From Flavonifractor sp. An100 (GTDB taxonomy: Bacteria; Bacillota; Clostridia; Oscillospirales; Oscillospiraceae): a DNA stretch of 64,000 bases. The notes under the pieces are model-generated. The model saw nothing but the letters and a program-made list of their open reading frames with translations, had not been told where the DNA came from and did no database searches. This document shows, one piece after another, positions 57,849 through 64,000 of the stretch. Made by a program: the position numbers and the translations under genes. The DNA lies in the NCBI RefSeq assembly GCF_002161175.1, contig NZ_NFMA01000001.1, positions 186,001 through 250,000 on the forward strand. The letters are read 5' to 3'. Within the stretch, counting starts at the first letter, position 1. Each line of letters starts with the position of its first letter.

Positions 57849-58658
57849 TCAGTAGCCGAAATGGCCCAGTACCCCAACTAGCACCGTGATGACCAGGAAG
57901 AAGGCCAGAGCGGCGTAGTCGATGCCCTGATACCGCAGCTGGCGCAGACGGGTGCGGCCTTCTCCGCCGTGGTAGCAGCGGCACTCCATAGCCACGGCCA
58001 GTTCGTCGGCCCGGCGGAAAGCGGAGATAAACAGGGGCACCAGCAGGGGGATCAGCGCCTTGGCCCGCTGGATCAGATTGCCGCTTTCAAAGTCTGCGCC
58101 CCGAGCCCGCTGGGCAGACATAATTTTGTCCGTCTCCTCGATAAGGGTGGGAATAAAGCGCAGAGCGATGGACATCATCATGGCCAGCTCGTGAACGGGG
58201 ACGTGGATCTTTTTCAGCGGGTTCATCAGAGACTCCAGTCCATCTGTCAAAAGGATGGGGGAGGTGGTATAGGTGAGCAGGAAGGTGCCGGCAATGAGCA
58301 TCATAATGCGCACCACCATGAAAAACGCGTTGAGGATTCCTTCCAGTGTAATGGTGAAAATCCACACCTGGACCAGCACATGGGTGCCGGGGGTGTAGAA
58401 TAGATTCAGTACAGCAGTAAAGATAGCAATAAACAAAACGGGTTTCAGGCCCCGGAGGATGGATTTTAGGGGTACGTGGGAGATGGCGATGGACAGTCCC
58501 AGTACAGCTACCATAATTGCGTAGGTATAGAAATAGTCGGCCAGGAACAGGGCCACAATGTATAAGGTGACCGCAATAAGTTTGGTGCGGGGGTCCAGGC
58601 GGTGGACCAGGGAATGGCCGGGGAAGTACTGTCCCAGCGTAATGTCCTTCAGCGCCAT
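57849..58658 (-). CDS. ecfT: ECF transporter transmembrane component EcfT
   Basis: A 269-residue membrane scaffold linking S components to the EcfA ATPases. It has several helices and the two cytoplasmic coupling motifs: the SAQRARGADF segment and the AMECRCYHGG segment, both with the conserved Ala-Arg-Gly type core. The ATG at 58658 directly abuts the ecfA2 stop codon, indicating coupled translation. No S component gene is in this cluster, so it serves unlinked S components such as that at 33174-33812. Confidence 0.96.
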   Translation of the reverse strand: MALKDITLGQYFPGHSLVHRLDPRTKLIAVTLYIVALFLADYFYTYAIMVAVLGLSIAISHVPLKSILRGLKPVLFIAIFTAVLNLFYTPGTHVLVQVWIFTITLEGILNAFFMVVRIMMLIAGTFLLTYTTSPILLTDGLESLMNPLKKIHVPVHELAMMMSIALRFIPTLIEETDKIMSAQRARGADFESGNLIQRAKALIPLLVPLFISAFRRADELAVAMECRCYHGGEGRTRLRQLRYQGIDYAALAFFLVITVLVGVLGHFGY

Positions 58659-59522
58659 TTACACCGCCCCCTTTCCCAGCTTGGCCAGAAGGGCGTCTCT
58701 GGCCTGCTCCACGGTATAGACCGACGGGTCAATGTCCACACCCAGCTGGCGCAACCGGTGGAATACCCGGGTCATCTGGGGGACGCCCAGTCCCATCTGT
58801 TCCAGCTCGTCTCCATGGCGGAAGACCTCCCGGGGCGTGCCCTGGAAGGGGATGTGTCCGTCGTTGACCACCACCAGCCGGTCCACGGAGCGGGCCACCT
58901 CCTCCATGGAGTGGGAGACCAGGATGACCGTGGCGTTGTGGAACTGATGGTAATCCCGAATGTTACTTAAAATAGACTCAACCCCCACCGGGTCCAGTCC
59001 GGCCGTGGGCTCGTCCAAAATGAGCACCTTGGGCTCCATGGCGATGACTCCGGCGATGGCTACCCGTCGTTTCTGTCCCCCCGAGAGCTCAAAGGGGGAT
59101 TTGTCCAGCTGGTCGTCCCGCAGGCCCACAAAGTAGGCCGACTGACGCACCCGGCGGTCAATTTCTTTTTCGTCCAGACCCATGTTTTTCGGTCCAAAGG
59201 CAATGTCCTTGTACACCGTCTCCTCAAAGAGCTGGTACTCGGGATATTGGAACACCAACCCCACCTGGAACCGGGTCAGCCGGGTGCGTTTGGGGTCGCT
59301 CCAGATATCCTCCCCCTGAAAAAGCACCTGGCCGGAGGTGGGTTTCAGCAGGCCGTTCAGATGCTGGATGAGGGTGGACTTTCCCGAACCGGTGTGGCCG
59401 ATGATGCCCAGATACTCCCCCCGGTAGGCGGAGAAATCCACATTCAGCAGCGCGGAGCGCTCAAAGGGAGTGCCAGCGGAGTAAGTATGGGTGAGCTGTT
59501 TGGTCTCGATGATTGTATCCAT
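58659..59522 (-). CDS. ecfA2: ECF transporter ATPase EcfA2
   Basis: A 287-residue ATPase with Walker A GHTGSGKST (42-50), Q-loop VFQYPEYQLFE, signature LSGGQKRRVAIAG and Walker B VLILDEPTAGLDP. The QYPEYQLF segment is the EcfA2 hallmark. It lies between ecfA1 and ecfT. The 74-base gap to ecfA1 holds a small stem (CCTGTTC with GAACAGG). Confidence 0.96.
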   Translation of the reverse strand: MDTIIETKQLTHTYSAGTPFERSALLNVDFSAYRGEYLGIIGHTGSGKSTLIQHLNGLLKPTSGQVLFQGEDIWSDPKRTRLTRFQVGLVFQYPEYQLFEETVYKDIAFGPKNMGLDEKEIDRRVRQSAYFVGLRDDQLDKSPFELSGGQKRRVAIAGVIAMEPKVLILDEPTAGLDPVGVESILSNIRDYHQFHNATVILVSHSMEEVARSVDRLVVVNDGHIPFQGTPREVFRHGDELEQMGLGVPQMTRVFHRLRQLGVDIDPSVYTVEQARDALLAKLGKGAV

Positions 59523-59596
59523 TCCTGTTACGTCCTTTTCCTAGTGGTGCCTGCCTGTTCACGGGGAACAGGTCACGCCCGGATGGGGCTTTCCCT

Positions 59597-60466
59597 TTAC
59601 AGGCTTTTACCTGAGGGATGTTCCGTGAGCAAGTAATAGAGCGTTTGGGCGCACTCCTCGTCGCTCAGTGCGTCCAGGGGCACATCCCATCCCGCCTGGC
59701 GCAGCTCCCACAAAAGTTGGGTGGTCTGGGGGACGGTGAGGCCCACCGCCTTCAATCCCTCCACGTCGGAAAACACCTCTTTGGGTGTCCCGTCCGCCAC
59801 CACCTTGCCTTTGGCCATTACAACCAGCCGGTCGGCCTGGGCGGCCTCGTCCATATGGTGGGTGATCAAGACCACTGTGACACCCCGCTCCCGGTTCAAG
59901 GTCTTGATGGTGCGCAGAACATCAGCCCGGCCGATGGGGTCCAGCATGGCGGTGGGCTCATCCAGCACGATGCACCGGGGCTGCATAGCGATCACGCCTG
60001 CAATGGCAATGCGCTGCTTCTGGCCCCCGGAGAGCAGGTGGGGGGCGTGCTCCCGAAATTCATACATCCCCACCGCTTTCAGCGCGTCGTCCACCCGGCG
60101 GCGAATCTCCTCGGGAGGGACGCCTAAGTTTTCCGGGGCAAAGGCCACGTCCTCCTCCACCACATTGGCCACGATCTGGTTGTCCGGGTTCTGGAACACC
60201 ATGCCCACCGTCCGGCGGATGTCCATCAGGCGCTCATCGTCAGCGGTGTCAATTCCGTCCACATAGACGGTCCCGCCTGAGGGGAGAAGGATGGCGTTCA
60301 TGTGCTTGGCCAGAGTGGATTTTCCGCTGCCGTTGTGGCCCAGCACAGCCACGAAGGAGCCCTCCTCAATCCCTAACGTGACCCCATCCAGGACCACAGG
60401 GGCCACTCCCTCGGCGGTGGTGTAGGAGAAGTGGATGTCATCGGTATAAATGATGTTGTTTTTCAT
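59597..60466 (-). CDS. ecfA1: ECF transporter ATPase EcfA1
   Basis: A 289-residue ATPase with Walker A GHNGSGKST (43-51), Q-loop VFQNPDNQIVANVVEEDV (the EcfA1 hallmark), signature LSGGQKQRIAIAG and Walker B CIVLDEPTAMLDP. I start it at ATG 60466 with GAGG 9 bases upstream; a TTG at 60481 would add five residues and has no ribosome binding site. It heads the leftward ECF/truA cluster after the methyltransferase gene. Confidence 0.95.
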   Translation of the reverse strand: MKNNIIYTDDIHFSYTTAEGVAPVVLDGVTLGIEEGSFVAVLGHNGSGKSTLAKHMNAILLPSGGTVYVDGIDTADDERLMDIRRTVGMVFQNPDNQIVANVVEEDVAFAPENLGVPPEEIRRRVDDALKAVGMYEFREHAPHLLSGGQKQRIAIAGVIAMQPRCIVLDEPTAMLDPIGRADVLRTIKTLNRERGVTVVLITHHMDEAAQADRLVVMAKGKVVADGTPKEVFSDVEGLKAVGLTVPQTTQLLWELRQAGWDVPLDALSDEECAQTLYYLLTEHPSGKSL

Positions 60467-60499
60467 GGGCGTAAGCCTCAACTTTATTGAAATTGGGGG

Positions 60500-61366
60500 T
60501 CAGGGCTCCCAAACCCAACGGCCGGTGGCACCGCAGGGAAGGGCCAGGCCGGTCTGGGTGACGGGGAGACCCAACTCATCGGAGGTGGTGTGGCCACCGA
60601 ACTTTTTGGAGATCAACGTCTCCAGGATATAAGTGACCACGCTGGGGGCAAGGCCGGTGGTATAGGAATTGAGAATGATGAACAGGGGCTGATCGGACAA
60701 TACCCCTGATACCAGCTCCACAAAGGGGTAGAGGTTTTCTTCCAGCTTCCACACCTCGCCGGTGGGGCCTCGGCCGTAGGAGGGGGGGTCCATGATGATG
60801 GCGTCATAACGGCGGCCACGGCGAATTTCCCGCTCCACAAATTTGGCACAGTCGTCCACGATCCAGCGGATGGGGGCGTCTTCCAGACCGGAGCTCTTGG
60901 CGTTTTCCCGGGCCCACTGGACCATACCCTTGGCCGCGTCCACATGACAGACGCTGGCCCCGGCGGCGGCGCAGGCCACCGTGGCTCCCCCTGTGTAGGC
61001 AAAGAGATTGAGTACATTTATCGGCCGTCCGGCCTTCCGAATCTGCTCCCGGGCAAAGTCCCAGTTGGCGGCTTGTTCCGGAAACAGGCCAGTGTGTTTG
61101 AAATTCATGGGCTTGATGTTAAAGGTTAAATCCCGGTAGGACACCGTCCAGCGCTCCGGCATGGACTTGTTCTGCCACTGCCCGCCCCCGGTGGAGGAGC
61201 GGGCGTACCGGCCTGCATTGACCTTCCAGCCCGGATGGCGCCGGGGCGTATTCCAAATGGCCTGGGGATCGGGGCGGACCAGAAGTTGGGTTCCCCAGCG
61301 CTCCAGTTTTTCCCCCCGACCGCAGTCGATGAGTTCATAGTCTTTCCACTGATCGGACAGCCACAT
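60500..61366 (-). CDS. Class I SAM-dependent rRNA methyltransferase-like protein
   Basis: A 288-residue methyltransferase of the RlmI/YccW-like group (PF10672 type). The N-terminal part (WKDYELIDCGRGEKLERWG) is followed by the SAM-binding motif VLNLFAYTGGATVACAAAGA, acidic loop VDAAKGMVQWARENA, and the catalytic-type motif IIMDPPSYGRGP. DPPSYGRG-type motifs are found in enzymes that methylate rRNA bases; the target is unknown. I start at ATG 61366, 8 bases after GAGGTG; a GTG at 61375 is the alternative. It lies 33 bases upstream of ecfA1 and is probably co-transcribed. Confidence 0.88.
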   Translation of the reverse strand: MWLSDQWKDYELIDCGRGEKLERWGTQLLVRPDPQAIWNTPRRHPGWKVNAGRYARSSTGGGQWQNKSMPERWTVSYRDLTFNIKPMNFKHTGLFPEQAANWDFAREQIRKAGRPINVLNLFAYTGGATVACAAAGASVCHVDAAKGMVQWARENAKSSGLEDAPIRWIVDDCAKFVEREIRRGRRYDAIIMDPPSYGRGPTGEVWKLEENLYPFVELVSGVLSDQPLFIILNSYTTGLAPSVVTYILETLISKKFGGHTTSDELGLPVTQTGLALPCGATGRWVWEP

Positions 61367-61501
61367 AGTGGGCACACCTCACCTATCATAAAAACAATTC
61401 AAACTAAGTTAGTATATCATCCCGGGCGGGGTTCCGTCAACGAATTTAGAGGAAGTTGCCTGGGGAAAAAGGGGGTGGAGGGAAGATTCCATGGGAAACG
61501 A

Positions 61502-61530
61502 TTGTAATTCAGGGGAGGCTGTGATAGAAT
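61502..61530 (+). promoter_or_regulatory. Promoter of the DivIVA-like gene
   Basis: TTGTAA (61502-61507), 17-base spacer, TAGAAT (61525-61530). Confidence 0.6.
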
Positions 61531-61588
61531 ACATGGGAAATCGACAAATCCATAGGCCCCACAGGGCAGATCAAATGAGGTGTGAGCA

Positions 61589-62287
61589 ATGGATCATCCC
61601 TTCCGGAATGCGATGTTTGGCGGGTTTAACCGCCAGGACGTTTTGACTTATTTGGAGCAGACCGCCCAGGAGGCGGCCAAACACCAGCAGGAGCTGGAGA
61701 GCCAGCTGGGGCAGGCCCAGGACACCATGGCCCGGCAGGACGCGCAGCTCTCTGAGCAGCAGGAGCAGCTGGGGCTGCTGCGCCGGGAAAATGAGGAGCT
61801 GCGGGAGAAGCTGGAACAGGCTAATCTGGCCCTGTCCTCCAGCCGGACCCAGTGCAGCCAAAGCGGCAATGAGCTGGAGCAGGCCAAACGCCAGGTAGAG
61901 GAGCTGCAGGCGAAGGTGGCCCAGCTGGAGCCGGGAGCCGCTGCCTATGATGCCGTTAAGGAGCGTACAGCGGGGGTGGAGCTGGAAGCACACCGCCGGG
62001 CCCAGGCGGTGCAGGAGCAGGCCCAGGAGCAGGCCCGGCAGCTGCGCCGGCAGATGGAACAGTGGATGCAGAAGTTAGAGCGGGAGTATGATTCCCTGCG
62101 CAGTCAGGTGGAGTCTACCGTCTCCCATGCCGCGGATAAGCTGGATAAGGCGGGGAAATGCCTGGAGCAGGTAACGGCTCTAATGGAGGAGCAGGAGGTG
62201 GCTTTGGAAGCCATTGCCCAGACATACGCCGCATCAGCGCCGGAAAAGGTAGCCGCCCCCATGCCCATTCCGGAGCATGAGACTTGA
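61589..62287 (+). CDS. DivIVA-like coiled-coil protein
   Basis: A 232-residue protein. The N-terminal 25 residues (FRNAMFGGFNRQDVLTYLEQ) match the DivIVA membrane-targeting start, where an exposed Phe/Arg pair inserts into curved membrane. The rest is almost entirely coiled coil (about 27-200) rich in Gln, Glu, Ala and Leu, ending in a Pro-rich tail. DivIVA-type proteins mark poles and septa or wall-growth sites; this one is smaller and more Gln-rich than septal DivIVA, so a GpsB/SepF-locus role cannot be assigned. The ATG follows GAGGTGTGAGC. Monocistronic. Confidence 0.82.
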   Translation: MDHPFRNAMFGGFNRQDVLTYLEQTAQEAAKHQQELESQLGQAQDTMARQDAQLSEQQEQLGLLRRENEELREKLEQANLALSSSRTQCSQSGNELEQAKRQVEELQAKVAQLEPGAAAYDAVKERTAGVELEAHRRAQAVQEQAQEQARQLRRQMEQWMQKLEREYDSLRSQVESTVSHAADKLDKAGKCLEQVTALMEEQEVALEAIAQTYAASAPEKVAAPMPIPEHET

Positions 62288-62312
62288 CCTTTGTGGAACC
62301 AAATAACCAAAG

Positions 62313-62352
62313 AAAACAGCCGCCGCCCGGTTCATCGGGCAGCGGCTGTTTT
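62313..62352. terminator. Bidirectional terminator between the DivIVA-like and CuAO-domain genes
   Basis: An 11-bp outer stem (62313-62323 with 62342-62352) encloses an inner GCCCG/CGGGC stem (62325-62329 with 62336-62340); T-rich on the right, A-rich on the left. Confidence 0.9.
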
Positions 62353-62367
62353 TTTATGGCACAGGGA

Positions 62368-63867
62368 TCAGGCGTCCGCTTCCGGAGCGGGGACAGAGTC
62401 AGCAGAGCCGACGGCGGAGGAGAGCATCTCCATGATGTCTACCACCTGAGCTCCTGCGGGAGGCTCCGTGACGGGGGACTTGTTGGTGCTCTGGTAGGTG
62501 CCGTCCATGGCAAAGTCAAAGGTGATGGTGGCGCTGCCGGCACCGGGGTCAATGATCATATCCATGGTCATACCCATGTCCATCTTGTTGTCCTTCATGG
62601 AGGCGGTGATGGACATTTCCATACCGGCCAGAGCGGGATCGGCAGTGGTCATCTCCATGGAGTAGCCGTTTACCTTAGAGCCGCTGGTGGTCAGGGTGAA
62701 GACCAGCTTCACGCCGTCCTGCTCCAGGGTGTTCACATAGGAGGAGCCGGACTTCTCGAAGGCGCTGTCGCCCAGCATAGCGTTGAGCATGGTCAGGTAA
62801 TCGGTGGTGGTGTAGTCCACGCTGGTCAGAGGAAGGGTCCGCAGCATGGTATCCAGAGTCTCAGCGAAGGACTGGTCCATGCTGGCGGCGGAGAGCTTAA
62901 GCAGGGTGGCGTAATCCATGCCGGTGACAGAGCTCATTTGGTCAAAAATGGCCTTCAGGTCCAGCTTGTACCAGGTGTTAGAGGGATCGCTCTCGCCCTG
63001 AATCAGATGCTCCAGAGCGGCGGACTGGTAGTAGAAAATGCCGTCCTCCATGTCGCCGCGCAGTTCCATGGAAATGTCCAAGGGAAGCTGGAGGCCGTCC
63101 TCGCCCTGAAGCATGTCCGTTATGTCGGTGCCGTCGAGAGACATAGCCATGTCCATGGTCATGTCCGTGGACATCTCAAAGGCAGTGGTATTGGCCATGA
63201 GCATCTCATAGTCACCAGTCAGATCAAAGGACACGTCAGAGCTGCTGCCCTCCGCCTCGGAGGTCACACCCATATTCATGGAGAACTGGCCGGTAACCTT
63301 CTGGTTCTCCTCATAGAAGGTCTTGTTGTAGGCCATGTACTGGTCCATCAGCTCATAGGTTTCGGTGTTGGCGGCCAGGATGGCGTCCACGTCGTCAATG
63401 ATGACGGCCTTCTGCTGAGCGTCCCAGCCCACGCTGTAGCCCAGGGCGTCAGCCACCAGGCCGAAGGGCACGTAAGTGCGGCTGGTGGCGGGGTCTACGT
63501 AGGGGGCTACATCGGTGGAGATCTCCTTGGCAGCCTCGGTGCCGGTGGAAAGAGTGATAGCGGTCTTGCCTATGGTCAGGGAGATGGTGGTGTCATCCTT
63601 GGTGGCGGTGACCGTCTTGGTGGCGTTGTCCCAGGTCATGTTCTCCTCAGCGAAGCCCAGCTGCTCAAACACAGCCACAAAGGGCAGGCAAGAGCGGCTG
63701 TCCTTGATCTGAGGAACAGCGTCAGTGAAGGTGACATACTGATCGTTGACCAGTACATAGAAATCCCCCTGCTTTTCCGGGACCTCTGTCTCGGCAGCAA
63801 AGGCGGGGATGCTGACCGCCATGGCTAACAGGGCGGCACAAAGCATCGTGCGGAACATCTTTTTCAT
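62368..63867 (-). CDS. Secreted copper-amine-oxidase-N-domain protein
   Basis: A 499-residue exported protein with a signal peptide (1-about 25, ending AFAA). Two half-repeats of the copper amine oxidase N-terminal (stalk) domain follow (about 30-150; RSCLPFVAVFEQLGF, TWDNATKTVTATKDDTTISLTIG, RTYVPFGLVADALGY). The C-terminal 340 residues form a beta-rich domain resembling LolA/LppX-like lipid-binding folds (DUF6612-like), with Met alternating in strands (DMTMDMAMS, KMDMGMTMDM). Despite the name there is no amine oxidase catalytic domain; a wall- or lipid-associated role is likely but unproven. ATG 63867 follows AAGGAG by 8 bases. Confidence 0.85.
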   Translation of the reverse strand: MKKMFRTMLCAALLAMAVSIPAFAAETEVPEKQGDFYVLVNDQYVTFTDAVPQIKDSRSCLPFVAVFEQLGFAEENMTWDNATKTVTATKDDTTISLTIGKTAITLSTGTEAAKEISTDVAPYVDPATSRTYVPFGLVADALGYSVGWDAQQKAVIIDDVDAILAANTETYELMDQYMAYNKTFYEENQKVTGQFSMNMGVTSEAEGSSSDVSFDLTGDYEMLMANTTAFEMSTDMTMDMAMSLDGTDITDMLQGEDGLQLPLDISMELRGDMEDGIFYYQSAALEHLIQGESDPSNTWYKLDLKAIFDQMSSVTGMDYATLLKLSAASMDQSFAETLDTMLRTLPLTSVDYTTTDYLTMLNAMLGDSAFEKSGSSYVNTLEQDGVKLVFTLTTSGSKVNGYSMEMTTADPALAGMEMSITASMKDNKMDMGMTMDMIIDPGAGSATITFDFAMDGTYQSTNKSPVTEPPAGAQVVDIMEMLSSAVGSADSVPAPEADA

Positions 63868-64000
63868 GTACACAACTCCTTTATCACATAGTCAGCCCAG
63901 ACAATATCCAGTGGTCCAAACCCAGAGGAAATTGGATAATATAATTATAGCATAAGGTTTCTTAACAAACATGAAGATTTTATTAAAATTGCACTGTTCT
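63868..64000 (-). promoter_or_regulatory. Upstream region of the CuAO-domain gene
   Basis: Leader with a strong AAGGAG site next to the gene. Read leftward, a TATAAT box lies at 63944-63949, but no good -35 box is found at the right spacing, so the promoter is tentative. The last 60 bases are A/T-rich; no other gene is seen before the window edge. Confidence 0.4.

Noticed and set aside
62284-63828. Open frame of 514 codons opposite the CuAO-domain gene
   Set aside because: The minus-strand gene has signal peptide, domain matches and a ribosome binding site; the plus frame is a Gly/His/Val-rich shadow.
62368-63867. Functional copper amine oxidase
   Set aside because: Only the N-terminal stalk-type domain is present; the catalytic domain with the topaquinone tyrosine is absent.

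Overview
The window looks like a chromosomal segment of a fairly GC-rich Clostridia member, most likely a gut Oscillospiraceae of the Flavonifractor/Lawsonibacter type. That placement is an inference from the Gram-positive rpoBC / L7Ae / rpsL-rpsG-fusA-tuf genes, strong GGAGG ribosome binding sites, T-box leaders, SLH surface domains, an ECF vitamin transporter module and FtsEX with a PcsB-like hydrolase. No rRNA, tRNA, transposase, integrase, phage gene or CRISPR array was seen.

Layout. 1-770: a leftward pair (96-residue hypothetical, then a cut-off secreted SH3 protein) behind a promoter that carries a perfect inverted repeat. 909-8857: rpoB-rpoC with a near-consensus promoter and a tail-to-tail terminator. 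8849-19855: a divergent LacI-type regulator and a nine-gene catabolic/transport block (AP-superfamily hydrolase, beta-hydroxyacid dehydrogenase, LarA-like racemase, NitT/TauT-type importer with two permeases and two ATPases, TauE/SafE exporter). 19870-22053: small membrane protein, ferredoxin, serpin lipoprotein. 22137-27063: L7Ae-like protein, rpsL, rpsG, fusA, tuf. The block at about 8.8-22.0 kb therefore separates rpoBC from the str genes it usually adjoins.

27078-30381: a tryptophan T-box controlling a TrpXYZ-type importer. 30477-31629: an ECF sigma factor with an overlapping membrane partner gene. 31715-34616: a coenzyme A locus (coaBC, an ECF S component, coaX). 34755-38371: a YcxB-like protein and T-box-controlled valS. 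38392-39465: an aldo/keto reductase with two FeS motifs. 39477-43351: a cobalamin riboswitch in front of a 1139-residue SLH-anchored protein with two DUF4430 domains and an alpha/alpha toroid, built like vertebrate intrinsic factor/transcobalamin. 43448-49396: an Arc-like protein overlapping comFC, mreB, a DtxR/MntR regulator with mixed metal ligands, a small MscS channel, a DUF4830 protein, RsuA and a CdaR/PucR regulator. 49675-52706: ftsE-ftsX, a 33-residue membrane peptide and a coiled-coil M23 hydrolase. 52720-61366, leftward: rRNA methyltransferase-like gene, ecfA1-ecfA2-ecfT, truA, DUF5711, cvpA-like, clpE-like. 61502-63867: a DivIVA-like coiled coil and a secreted copper-amine-oxidase-N-domain protein.

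How they fit. Much of the window is housekeeping (transcription, translation, CoA synthesis, division). Nutrient uptake is tied to RNA sensors: the Trp T-box to a Trp importer, the Val T-box to valS, and the B12 riboswitch to a surface B12-binding candidate. The shared ECF module at 57.8-60.5 kb could serve the S component at 33.2 kb. The least explained parts are the LacI-flanked operon, the SLH B12-binding candidate and the serpin.
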